Positions 1 to 6,949 of a stretch of 12,837 bases of DNA are shown here, in pieces (within the stretch, counting starts at the first letter, position 1; every line of letters begins with the position of its first letter). The notes beneath the pieces are model-generated. The model worked only from the letters and a program-made list of their open reading frames with translations. It made no database searches and was not told the origin of the DNA. Position numbers and translations under genes: made by a program. The DNA is from Humisphaera sp. (lineage in GTDB: Bacteria; Planctomycetota; Phycisphaerae; Tepidisphaerales; Tepidisphaeraceae). The stretch covers positions 1 through 12,837 of the forward strand of contig JANXVV010000460.1 of assembly GCA_025351525.1 (NCBI GenBank), written 5' to 3'.

Positions 1-59
1 CCGAGACCTGTGGCTTTCGGCCAAGCCGGCACAGGTCTCGGGGTACCGCGACCTGTGGC
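1..59. repeat. Intergenic inverted repeat with repeated arm word
   Basis: A perfect 12-bp inverted repeat has arms at 1-12 (CCGAGACCTGTG) and 30-41. A second stem inside it (GGCTT 12-16 with AAGCC 23-27) gives a compound hairpin. The arm word returns as a direct copy at 46-59 (CCGCGACCTGTGGC, 13 of 14 matching 1-14), so this is a repeat unit and not one isolated palindrome. It lies about 75 bases past the rne stop, in the direction of rne transcription. The window edge prevents seeing whether a T-run follows, so a terminator role is undecided. It resembles the short palindromic repeats scattered between genes in planctomycete genomes. Confidence 0.6.
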
Positions 60-116
60 ACCCGACCGCTATGCGGAAGTTATTTCGAGGCGGTTTCTAA
101 GTTCCGAGAGCCTCGC

Positions 117-3100
117 TTAATCCAAATCATCCGGAATCTCATCGAGATCCCGATACGTACGCGGCCGACGACCCGGTGACGGGACCAACGGTTCCTCATC
201 CGACTCTTCGAGAATCAACTGATGCCGATCGCTCGAGCCGGTAACCACCGTCGACTCGGGAATCAGCGTCTCGATCTTCTCCACCTTTTCCGCACGCGCG
301 GATCGGCGGGGTGCTTTGGGAACCGGAGCGGCCTTCTCGGCGGTTGCCTTTTTCGCACGGCCCTTCGGTTTCGCCGCGACCGTCGCAGCAGCAGCCGTGC
401 TCTTGCGCTTACGGCCGCCTTTCACGGGCTTGGCCTTCTCTTCCGTTTCGATCGCGGGAACTTCAACGACGATCTCCGGCACCACCGGCTCACGCGATTC
501 GACGACTTCATCGCGCTCGGGCCGACGTGTCTTTTCGACGGATTCCACGCGAGATTCGTCTCGCGACGGCTCGAACGAAGCCTGCGCGTCACTCGACGAA
601 CCTTCTTCCCTGCTCTCGGAACCGCCCTCCTGGCCTTCCGTCGGGAACATCGCCTGCTGCCCACCCTGCTGATCGGAGGCTTCGTTCGGATTCATCCCAT
701 CGCGATTCCGATTGCGCCCCCGACCGCGCCCGCCTCGGCGACGACGGCGACGACGCTGCCCATCGCCACCCTCTTCCTGCACATCCTGCTCGTTCACCGC
801 CTCGCCTTCCCGCTGAGGTTCGCCCTGCGGAGGCTGTTGCGGCGGACGCTGCGGTTGATTCTGATTCTGTCGAGCCGGTTGATTTTGCGGGGGACGCTGG
901 GGTTGATTCTGACCCGGTCGAACCGGTTGATTTTGCGGCGAACGTTGCGGTTGACCTTGCGCGGGACGACGCGAATCGTTCGATGATTCCTGCCGCTGAT
1001 CCGGGCGTTGATCGCGACGCGGATCGGGCCGCTGCTGACTGCCCCCGTCGCGACGAGGATCATTCCGTTGATCGGCCTGTTGCTCACCCTGTGGGTTGTT
1101 CTGCTGATTATTACGCTGATCGTCGCGCGGTTGATTGCGCAGATCGGGCCGTTGATCCCGGCGGTTGTCCTGACGCTGATCGTTCCGTTGATCGCGCCGC
1201 GGCTCGTGGCGATTCGCACCCTGCGATTCACGATTTTGGCCGGGCCGCGGCCTCTCCTCTTCCTGCTCTTCATCGTCGCCGAGATCCACATCGTTGTCGG
1301 TGAAGTTGCTGTACGATTCCGGCCGTTCATCCCGGCGGGGTTGCGCGGGCGTATTCGGCTTGACCGTCAATGGCACATGCGTGGATTCCTCCTCGCGCGT
1401 TTCCTCCCGCTCATCCACCGCTTCCTCGCCGCGATCCAGATCGAATTTTTCCTCCAGCGGTTCGGCCTCTCGGCGACGGCCCTGGTTCGCCTGCGGACGA
1501 CGATCGCCGCGCGGATCATTTCGACCCGCCCGGGCAACAGTCGGTTTACCCGCATGCGCAGGCCGACCCGCCGGCGGCGCGCCCGCTTCGGGGATCATCC
1601 CCAGCTCGGGCAGGTACACTTTCCCATCGCGGGAATCGTACAATTCCAGCTTCGCTTCATCCAACGCCAACGACTGATCCGTGCGAACCATCACCGGCTT
1701 ATTCGTCTCATATTCCAGATTGGCCAGTGCCGCCCGCTTGCGATTTTGCAGGTAATATCCAGCCACGGGATTGACGGCCAGCTCGACGCGCACCACGCGC
1801 TCATCATGAGCCGCGATCGTCAACCGGCGCATCACGTCGAGGCTCATGCTCTCCGGCGTCTTGACCAGACCGGCCCCTTTGCAATGCGGGCAATCGGAGT
1901 AGATCGATCGCTTCAGGCTTGGCCGCATGCGTTGGCGGGTCATTTCGATGATCCCGAAATCGCTCATCCGCAGCACTTTGGTTTTAGCGCGGTCGTTCTT
2001 GAATTTCTCGTGCAGCTTCTCTTCCAATTCACGGCGATGGCGCTCGAAGCGCAGATCGATGAAGTCGCAGATGATCACGCCGCCCAGATCGCGCAGCCGC
2101 AACTGGCGGGGGATTTCCTCGGCGGCTTCCATGTCGGTTTTGAAAGCCGTCGTCTCCGCGTCAGAATGGTCGCGAAACTTACCGCTGTTGATGTCGATCG
2201 CGACAACCGCCTCCGTCGAATCGATCACCAGCGACCCACCGCCCGGCAACGGAACATGACGGCTGTGCATCAACTCGATGTCTTTTTCAATGTCGTACTT
2301 GTGGAACAGCGGGATCGGCCCGTCGTAAAATTCCACCTTGTCTTTCGCGCGCGGATTCGCCAGCTTGATCACGTCGCGGACGCGCTTGGCGACATCCTCG
2401 TTGTCAACCACGATCGTTTCGATATCCGGGCTGTAAACATCCCGCACGGTACGCGACACCAGATCGCCTTCCGTATACAACTCCATCGGTCCGGGACCGC
2501 TTTCAAGCTGCTTTTCGATCATCTGCCAGAGGCGGGTCAGATAGACGAAGTCGCGCTGAATCTCGGCCTTGGTCTTCCCGATGCCGGCGGTGCGGATGAT
2601 GAAACCCACATCCTTCGGCGGTTGCAGACCATCCAGAATCTGCCGCAACCGGCGACGCTCCTCATCGTCCTCGATCTTCTTGGAGACGCCCTTGTTGGCC
2701 ATGCCGGGCATCATCACCAGAATGCGGCCCGGAATGGACAGATAGCTGCTGAGCGTGGGGCCTTTGGTGCCGATCCCTTCTTTGATGATCTGCACGATGA
2801 TCTCATCGCCGCGACGCAGGCAGCGCTGGATCGGGGGGCGATCGCGCCGGGCCATCTTACGACCCACGGATTCTTGGATGTCCTCGCCCTTGCGCCCGAA
2901 ATAGGTGGGCATCAGGTCCGAGATATGCAGGAAGCCATTCCGCCCCAATCCGAAATCGACGAAGGCCGCCTGGATCGACGCCTCGACGTTGGTGATGCGG
3001 CCTTTGTAGATGTTTCCGACGTGGGAGGTGGAGCTGGAACGCTCCATGTAAAGCTCTTCGAGCTTCCCGTCTTCGACGAGGGCGATTCGGCATTCCTCGC

Positions 3101-3134
3101 CCTCGGAGACGTTGATCAGCATTTCTTTTGGCAT
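117..3134 (-). CDS. rne: Ribonuclease E/G family endoribonuclease with long disordered tail
   Basis: This 1005-residue protein is an RNase E/G, the 5'-end-sensing endonuclease for mRNA decay and rRNA/tRNA processing. The catalytic half is complete. It has an S1 RNA-binding domain at about 37-128 (GLGRNGFLHISDL at 62-74) and the 5'-monophosphate sensor R181-T182 (IIRTAGIGKT). The metal-binding acids are D314 (AIDINSG) and D357 (IICDFIDL), matching E. coli D303 and D346. The Zn-link cysteines are C415 and C418 (CPHCKG), followed by a small domain to about 512. Residues 515-1005 are low complexity: acidic, then R/D/Q/N repeats, P/Q/N repeats, an R7-GGRGRGR patch (794-807), an acidic-serine stretch and a Lys/Ala-rich basic segment. 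Such tails usually carry RNA- and partner-binding motifs; the partners are unknown here. The start at 3134 has no clear Shine-Dalgarno and lies 3 bases from an inverted repeat; M5 at 3122 is an alternative. Confidence 0.95.
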   Translation of the reverse strand: MPKEMLINVSEGEECRIALVEDGKLEELYMERSSSTSHVGNIYKGRITNVEASIQAAFVDFGLGRNGFLHISDLMPTYFGRKGEDIQESVGRKMARRDRPPIQRCLRRGDEIIVQIIKEGIGTKGPTLSSYLSIPGRILVMMPGMANKGVSKKIEDDEERRRLRQILDGLQPPKDVGFIIRTAGIGKTKAEIQRDFVYLTRLWQMIEKQLESGPGPMELYTEGDLVSRTVRDVYSPDIETIVVDNEDVAKRVRDVIKLANPRAKDKVEFYDGPIPLFHKYDIEKDIELMHSRHVPLPGGGSLVIDSTEAVVAIDINSGKFRDHSDAETTAFKTDMEAAEEIPRQLRLRDLGGVIICDFIDLRFERHRRELEEKLHEKFKNDRAKTKVLRMSDFGIIEMTRQRMRPSLKRSIYSDCPHCKGAGLVKTPESMSLDVMRRLTIAAHDERVVRVELAVNPVAGYYLQNRKRAALANLEYETNKPVMVRTDQSLALDEAKLELYDSRDGKVYLPELGMIPEAGAPPAGRPAHAGKPTVARAGRNDPRGDRRPQANQGRRREAEPLEEKFDLDRGEEAVDEREETREEESTHVPLTVKPNTPAQPRRDERPESYSNFTDNDVDLGDDEEQEEERPRPGQNRESQGANRHEPRRDQRNDQRQDNRRDQRPDLRNQPRDDQRNNQQNNPQGEQQADQRNDPRRDGGSQQRPDPRRDQRPDQRQESSNDSRRPAQGQPQRSPQNQPVRPGQNQPQRPPQNQPARQNQNQPQRPPQQPPQGEPQREGEAVNEQDVQEEGGDGQRRRRRRRGGRGRGRNRNRDGMNPNEASDQQGGQQAMFPTEGQEGGSESREEGSSSDAQASFEPSRDESRVESVEKTRRPERDEVVESREPVVPEIVVEVPAIETEEKAKPVKGGRKRKSTAAAATVAAKPKGRAKKATAEKAAPVPKAPRRSARAEKVEKIETLIPESTVVTGSSDRHQLILEESDEEPLVPSPGRRPRTYRDLDEIPDDLD
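837..953 (-). repeat. 48-bp tandem repeat inside the rne tail
   Basis: Codons for residues 728-766 of the RNase E protein form a tandem repeat with a 16-residue (48-bp) unit of the type QPQRPPQNQPARQNQN. There are two full copies (728-743 and 744-759) and a partial third (760-766). Copies differ at a few positions (S/P, V/A, P/Q). The repeat keeps frame, so copy number could vary between strains without breaking the gene. Confidence 0.75.
990..1202 (-). repeat. Degenerate R-D-Q-R/N repeat region inside the rne tail
   Basis: Residues about 645-715 of the RNase E protein are built from short degenerate units of the type RRDQR, NDQRQ, DQRPD and NDPRR. Nearly every residue is R, D, Q, N or P. 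At DNA level this shows as recurring GTTGATCGCG-like words on the plus strand. The region probably encodes a disordered RNA-binding or condensate-forming segment; that role is inferred from composition only. Confidence 0.6.
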
Positions 3135-3137
3135 CAG

Positions 3138-3233
3138 GTCCGTTGTCCGTTGTCAGTCGTCAGTTGCAGGGTCATCAAATCCGGCGACGCGCACGCGCGG
3201 TCGACCACGGACCACTGACCACGGACAACGGAC
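3138..3233. repeat. Inverted repeat between ptsI and rne
   Basis: Arms at 3138-3166 and 3205-3233 match as inverted copies over 29 bases with four mismatches; the first 13 bases (GTCCGTTGTCCGT) are perfect. The arms are made of GTCCGTNGTC/GTCAGT words. The element nearly fills the 112-base gap and ends 3 bases before the rne start codon. In the rne mRNA it would form a long hairpin over the place where a ribosome binding site is expected. The word composition is that of a dispersed intergenic repeat family found in planctomycete genomes (from memory). Confidence 0.75.
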
Positions 3234-3246
3234 AGAACTGTGTTCA

Positions 3247-4986
3247 TTAAAAAGCTTCCGGGATGATCTTCCGCGTTTCTTCGCGCAGGAAGTGCATCAC
3301 CTGTCGTTCGCTGTCAAAACTCATCACCTTGCGGGCGACCTGCTTGGCGTGCTCGTACGTGGTCGAGCGGATGATCTTTTTGACTTCCGGAATATCGGGG
3401 CCGTTCATCGAGAACGTCGTCAGCCCGAGTCCCAGCAGCAAAAGAGTGTACAGCGGTTCGCCCGCCATTTCACCACACACGCTCACCGAGATGTCGTTGC
3501 GCTGCCCGGTGCGGATCACATCGCGGATCAATTTCAGCACCGCCGGGTGCGCCGGGCAGAACAGCCCGGCGACTTTTTCATTCGTCCGATCCACCGCCAG
3601 GGTGTATTGCACGAGATCATTTGTGCCGATCGAAAAGAAGTTTACTTCCTTGGCAAACTGATCCGCCATGATCGCCGCCGACGGCACCTCGATCATCATG
3701 CCCACCGGAATATCCCGGCGGAAAGGCAAGCCCTCATCCTCCAAATCCTCCATCACATCATTCAACACCATCCGAGCCTGTCGAAGCTCCATCAGCGTGC
3801 TGATCATCGGGAACATGATGCGGACGTCGCCGTGTACGCTAGCCCGCATGATCGCACGCAATTGGCGCTTGAACATGGGGATATCGTGCAGGCACATGCG
3901 GATGGAGCGCTCGCCGAGGAAAGGATTGCGCTCCGGATTCTGCAACTGCTGCTGGGTGTATTTGTCCGCGCCAAGATCGAGGGTGCGGATGACCATCGGT
4001 CGCCCGCCGTTGCGCTGCAGCACGTCGACATAGGCGTCGTAGTGATCTTCCTCGGTCGGTTCGGTCTGCCGGGTGAGGTAGAGAAATTCGGTGCGGTACA
4101 GGCCGATGCCTTCGGCACCCTTGGTGAGTGCATCGGTGACATCTTCCGGCGACTCGATGTTGGCCTGCATGCAGACCACGTGACCGTCCAGGGTTTCACC
4201 GGGGAGGTTCGCCAATTCGCGCAGCTCGCGATCGAGCACGATCAGCTTTTCGCGATACTCGGCGTGCTCGGCAAGTTGGTCGGCATCCGGGTTGACGATG
4301 ACCACGCCGCGGTTGCCGTCGATGATGACCGTGTCGCCGCCGCTCACTTCAGAGGTGATATTACCGAGGCCCACCACCGCCGGAATCCCCATCGCTCGCG
4401 CGACAATCGCCGTATGACTGGTGCGGCCACCGGCATCGGTTGCAAAGCCGCGCACGTGCTGCCGATCGAGCAATGCGGTTTGGCTGGGCAGCATATCGTG
4501 GGCGATCACGACGACATCCTGCGTGAGATGAGCCAGATTTTCATGCTTTTGACCGATCAGGTTGTGCAGCACCCGCCGTTCGATGTCGTAGATATCCTTG
4601 ACGCGGTCGGACATGTATTTGTCGGCCATCGCGAGAAAGGCGTTGGCGTATTTTCGCATCACGGTGGAGACAGCGTATTCCGCGGTGGCGTGATGATCGC
4701 GAATTTCGGCGATGACCTGGTTGACGATGGTCTTGTCGCCGAGCAAACCCAGATGCACCCCGAAGATCCCGCCGATCTCCTTGCCATACTTCACGGTGAC
4801 CTCGTCGCGCTGGTCGGTCAGTTGGGCGACGCTTTTGATGATCGCCTGATCGAAGCGATCGATCTCGAAGGGAACCTGTGTGGCATCGACCTGGCGTTTG
4901 GGAATGACCAGATCTTCCGCGTCGAGCACAATCGCCGTGCAGACGACCACTCCGGGGGAAACACCGATGCCTTTCTTGATTTCCAT
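3247..4986 (-). CDS. ptsI: PTS enzyme I, phosphoenolpyruvate-protein phosphotransferase
   Basis: Enzyme I takes phosphate from phosphoenolpyruvate and passes it to the HPr histidine. The product is 579 residues, the normal length for the soluble cytoplasmic enzyme. Key residues keep a constant +2 offset from E. coli: phospho-histidine H191 (GGRTSHTAIVAR), R298 (GLYRTEF), R334, E433 (MIEVPS), N456-D457 (GTNDLVQYT), R467 (AVDRTNE) and C504 (VCGEMAGE). There is no N-terminal GAF domain, so it is not the EI-Ntr (PtsP) form. The frame is open for 26 more codons to an ATG at 5064, but that extension translates an inverted repeat. The start at 4986 (MEIKKGIGVSPG) fits the family. No clear Shine-Dalgarno is seen. 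It follows ptsH by 104 bases and precedes rne by 112, all on one strand. Confidence 0.96.
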   Translation of the reverse strand: MEIKKGIGVSPGVVVCTAIVLDAEDLVIPKRQVDATQVPFEIDRFDQAIIKSVAQLTDQRDEVTVKYGKEIGGIFGVHLGLLGDKTIVNQVIAEIRDHHATAEYAVSTVMRKYANAFLAMADKYMSDRVKDIYDIERRVLHNLIGQKHENLAHLTQDVVVIAHDMLPSQTALLDRQHVRGFATDAGGRTSHTAIVARAMGIPAVVGLGNITSEVSGGDTVIIDGNRGVVIVNPDADQLAEHAEYREKLIVLDRELRELANLPGETLDGHVVCMQANIESPEDVTDALTKGAEGIGLYRTEFLYLTRQTEPTEEDHYDAYVDVLQRNGGRPMVIRTLDLGADKYTQQQLQNPERNPFLGERSIRMCLHDIPMFKRQLRAIMRASVHGDVRIMFPMISTLMELRQARMVLNDVMEDLEDEGLPFRRDIPVGMMIEVPSAAIMADQFAKEVNFFSIGTNDLVQYTLAVDRTNEKVAGLFCPAHPAVLKLIRDVIRTGQRNDISVSVCGEMAGEPLYTLLLLGLGLTTFSMNGPDIPEVKKIIRSTTYEHAKQVARKVMSFDSERQVMHFLREETRKIIPEAF

Positions 4987-5004
4987 GGTTGTGAAATAGT
5001 TGCC

Positions 5005-5073
5005 AGTTGTTAGTTGCCAGTTGCCAGTGAATACGAAAGTCTGCATTTCACCGGCAACTGGCAACTAACAACT
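5005..5073. repeat. Inverted repeat between ptsH and ptsI
   Basis: Arms at 5005-5025 and 5053-5073 are perfect 21-bp inverted copies. Allowing one mismatch, the stem continues to 5031/5047, leaving a loop of about 15 bases. The arms are built from repeated AGTTGCC and AGTTGTT words. The hairpin would form in the ptsH-ptsI transcript and ends 18 bases before the ptsI start. It belongs to a different sequence family from the repeat before rne. It is also translated in frame as a false N-terminal extension of ptsI. Confidence 0.85.
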
Positions 5074-5090
5074 AACCACTTCTTCTCCCT

Positions 5091-5369
5091 TCACTCTTCC
5101 TCGCCAAACTTACCTTCGACCAACTCCGCGAGTTTTTTAACGGCGGCTTCGGCGTCCTCACCGGTGGCGTCGATCTGCAGCGGGGTGCCTTCGACGGCTG
5201 CCAGAATAATCATCTGCATTACACTCTTCCCGTCCGCGTCTTCCGGCTCGGGACCGCCTTTATGTACCTTTACCTCGCTCTGAAACTGGTTGGCGATGTC
5301 CACAAACTGCATTGCCGGGCGCGCGTGCAGACCCAGCTTGTTACAGATGATCACTTCTCGATGGGCCAT
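5091..5369 (-). CDS. ptsH: HPr, phosphocarrier protein of the PTS
   Basis: This 92-residue protein is HPr, the carrier that takes phosphate from enzyme I and passes it to IIA proteins. The active histidine is H15 in GLHARPA. The regulatory serine segment is DGKSVMQM with S49, equivalent to Ser46, the site phosphorylated by HPr kinase in Firmicutes and several other phyla. The loop before it (HKGGPEPEDADGKS) appears about three residues longer than usual. The C-terminus is acidic (GKFGEEE). No HPr kinase gene lies in this window. The gene lies between the IIA gene (118 bases upstream) and ptsI (104 downstream). The Shine-Dalgarno is weak. It could serve a regulatory rather than a transport PTS. 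Confidence 0.95.
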   Translation of the reverse strand: MAHREVIICNKLGLHARPAMQFVDIANQFQSEVKVHKGGPEPEDADGKSVMQMIILAAVEGTPLQIDATGEDAEAAVKKLAELVEGKFGEEE

Positions 5370-5487
5370 TCGTCATTGCTCAATTCAATGCGTCGCCGGG
5401 TCGTCAATCGCGGACTCACTCGAAGTGCAGTGCAATCGGTTGCAATACCCTGCGAAAAATTCGCGATTCACAACCGGGCGGTTCGCT

Positions 5488-5955
5488 TTATTTACCTTGG
5501 TCGGCCTCGTCGAATAAATCCACGATGGCTTCGCGGGTGGTGCTTTGACGGAGGAACTTCCTGAACATGTCCTTTTGCAGATTGCTGAAGACGATGTTCA
5601 TCGCCTGCAAGTGCTGCTGAGGCTGATTCTCCGGACTTAAGAGCAGAACGATGCTGTAGACCGGTTGATGATCGAGCGCGGCGAAATCGATGCCCGCCTC
5701 GCTGCGACCGACGGTGCCGGCCATCTGTTTTACTTTGGGATGCTTGGCGTGCGGAACCGCCACACCCTTGCCAAAACCCGTCGAACCGTTCTGTTCACGC
5801 TTGATCAACGCGGCGACCACTTCATCCACCGCATCCGCCGGCAATGAGCCGGCAGTCGACAGCGAGGTCACTAATTCGCGGATCGCCCCGTCGCGATCCG
5901 TCGCCTTCACATTGGCGACAATCGCCTCGGAGATGATAAACTCACGCAACTTCAT
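5488..5955 (-). CDS. ptsN: PTS IIA protein, fructose/nitrogen-regulatory (PtsN) type
   Basis: A 155-residue single-domain IIA protein of the mannitol/fructose/Ntr family (PTS EIIA type 2 fold). The phospho-acceptor is H69 in GVAVPHAKH, and the second conserved histidine is H115 in the QPQQHLQ segment. No IIB or IIC domain is attached and none is encoded nearby, which favours a regulatory PtsN-like protein over a sugar-transport component. The start ATG at 5953-5955 has AAAGGG about 7 bases upstream on the coding strand. It follows hpf, as ptsN does in proteobacteria, and precedes ptsH and ptsI, so the whole phosphorelay is encoded together. The family call is firm; the ptsN symbol rests on architecture and neighbourhood. 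Confidence 0.9.
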   Translation of the reverse strand: MKLREFIISEAIVANVKATDRDGAIRELVTSLSTAGSLPADAVDEVVAALIKREQNGSTGFGKGVAVPHAKHPKVKQMAGTVGRSEAGIDFAALDHQPVYSIVLLLSPENQPQQHLQAMNIVFSNLQKDMFRKFLRQSTTREAIVDLFDEADQGK

Positions 5956-6033
5956 CCTGAAACCCTTTCACAGAGGACCGCCCTGCCTCGGGCCATTGGC
6001 GATCGGTTCGGGATGATTCTCCCGTTTTGATCT

Positions 6034-6159
6034 CAAATTGCAAATGAGTCTTTTGAAAAACTGGTGGCTCGGGCGTCTCGCCCACACTTTTTGGCCGAAG
6101 AAATGCATGGGCGAGACGCCCATGCCACCTTATTCAAAACATCCAATATTAGAAATTTG
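6034..6159. repeat. REP-like palindromic element with GGGCGTCTCGCCC core
   Basis: Two inverted arms, 6063-6084 and 6108-6129, share GTGGCnnGGGCGTCTCGCCCA. Each arm is itself palindromic (GGGCG-TCT-CGCCC). Weaker inverted similarity continues outward (CAAATT... at 6034 against the reverse complement ending near 6159), so the element is about 125 bases and fills much of the hpf-IIA gap. Translated, it gives the HGRDAHAT-type peptide that often appears as false ORFs in planctomycete and verrucomicrobial genomes (from memory). The small ORFs over it are not genes. A RAYT-mobilised REP origin is possible but not shown here. Confidence 0.75.
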
Positions 6160-6182
6160 GCATTGTCCCTCCGTCGGAATCC

Positions 6183-6527
6183 TCAATCCCTCACCGGTTC
6201 CGAATGCATGTCGCGCTTGTCATCCCCCACATCGTGCTTGCGATTTTTGACCTTCTTCTTGTGATCGCTCAACACCCGTTCCAATTTATCCACGCAGGCA
6301 TCCATGCAGGCATAGGCATCCCCTTCCTCGTGGTGGGCGATGAACATGTTCTTGTGTTCCCCGTGGACGATGACTTCGACCCGAACCTTGTCCTTGCCGG
6401 CGTCGAAGATCACCTCGATCTCCTGAATCCGATCGTAATATCGGGTCAGCTTGGTGGCCTTCTGCTCCGCGAACGATTTCATCGCGGGGGTAATCTCCAT
6501 ATGACGAGAGGCTACGGTCACAATCAC
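6183..6527 (-). CDS. hpf: Ribosome hibernation-promoting factor, short form (HPF/YfiA family)
   Basis: A 114-residue member of the S30AE (HPF/RaiA) family, which binds the small ribosomal subunit in stationary phase and blocks translation. Recognisable features are MIVTVASRHMEITPAMKSFAEQ at the N-terminus (first residue read as fMet), KLTRYYDRI, the strand VRVEVIVHG, and the ACMDACVDKLERVLSDHKKK helix with a basic end. It lacks the C-terminal dimerisation domain of long HPF. The start is GTG at 6525-6527, decided by a strong AAAGGAG 7 bases upstream. An overlapping ATG ORF starting at 6534 is in another frame. The charged tail (HDVGDDKRDMHSEPVRD) is unlike the short E. coli proteins. It is the first gene of the likely hpf-ptsN-ptsH-ptsI set. 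Confidence 0.92.
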   Translation of the reverse strand: MIVTVASRHMEITPAMKSFAEQKATKLTRYYDRIQEIEVIFDAGKDKVRVEVIVHGEHKNMFIAHHEEGDAYACMDACVDKLERVLSDHKKKVKNRKHDVGDDKRDMHSEPVRD

Positions 6528-6534
6528 GTTTCAT

Positions 6535-6541
6535 CTCCTTT
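6535..6541 (-). promoter_or_regulatory. Shine-Dalgarno of hpf (decides GTG start)
   Basis: On the minus strand AAAGGAG is followed by ATGAAAC and then GTG. The spacing of 7 bases fits the GTG at 6527 and not the out-of-frame ATG at 6534, which would directly abut the motif. Confidence 0.75.
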
Positions 6542-6664
6542 CATCCAGTACGCAGGCAAAACCGGCGTTCCGAATGATGTTGTAAACCCCCAACCGACCA
6601 TGATTCATTCGACCAAACTCCCCTGTTGACGATTATTTTTTGATATTCTGATGGTTCTTTGCCA

Positions 6665-6804
6665 GTGATTAAAAAAAAGCTTGGCCGCAAAGCTGCAAAG
6701 AGCAAAGGCGGACGCAAAGAATTCAATTCCTGATTTCTTCTTTGCGATTCTTTGCTCTCTTTGCTCTCTTTGCGACTTTGCGCTCGCATTTAATTTTTTT
6801 CACC
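6665..6804. repeat. CGCAAAG-word inverted repeat
   Basis: Left arm 6665-6722 and right arm 6736-6804 are imperfect inverted copies. Each has GTGA, an A/T tract and then repeated GCAAAG words (GCCGCAAAGCTGCAAAGAGC on the left, TTTGCTCTCTTTGCGACTTT on the right). The central loop is about 13 bases. The CGCAAAG word series is a recurrent intergenic repeat type in planctomycete and verrucomicrobial genomes (from memory). Small ORFs over it (for example the 82-residue frame at 6541-6789) are translations of the repeat and not genes. Confidence 0.75.
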
Positions 6805-6949
6805 GCAGTGTACAGCTGAGTAACCAAAATTCCGAAACGGTTCTAACGTTTAAAGATGCACATCCAACTTTCACCATAACTCAAAACGTCGATTCCCACC
6901 GCTGACAAAATACGCATTCGATCCATGAACATCTCTCGCCGCGCATGAC

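Larger units (their letters stand above)
6528..6949. other. Gene-free gap between hpf and the DUF502 gene
   Basis: This 422-base gap holds the hpf Shine-Dalgarno, the CGCAAAG-word inverted repeat (6665-6804) and otherwise no reading frame with family resemblance. I found no convincing -35/-10 pair for hpf on the minus strand. No rho-independent terminator is evident after the DUF502 stop. The 145 bases at 6805-6949 show nothing I can name. Confidence 0.6.

Noticed and set aside
86..115. CGAGGC...GCCTCG stem after the rne stop as a terminator
   Set aside because: The stem is 6 bp with an 18-base loop and is not followed by a T-run on the minus strand.
1008..3218. A 736-codon open frame on the plus strand opposite rne
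   Set aside because: It is fully antisense to the RNase E catalytic domain, has no domain signature, and is His/Arg/Asp rich as expected from the complementary strand of a GC-biased gene.
3112..5013. A 633-codon open frame on the plus strand opposite ptsI
   Set aside because: It mirrors the enzyme I gene, has no recognisable family and starts inside repeat DNA; an antisense shadow.
6038..6264. Small plus-strand ORFs (66 and 70 codons) over the hpf-IIA gap
   Set aside because: They translate the palindromic repeat and then run antisense into hpf; repetitive peptides of this type are common false genes.
6541..6789. 82-codon minus-strand ORF upstream of hpf
   Set aside because: Most of it is translation of the CGCAAAG repeat; no ribosome site or family match.
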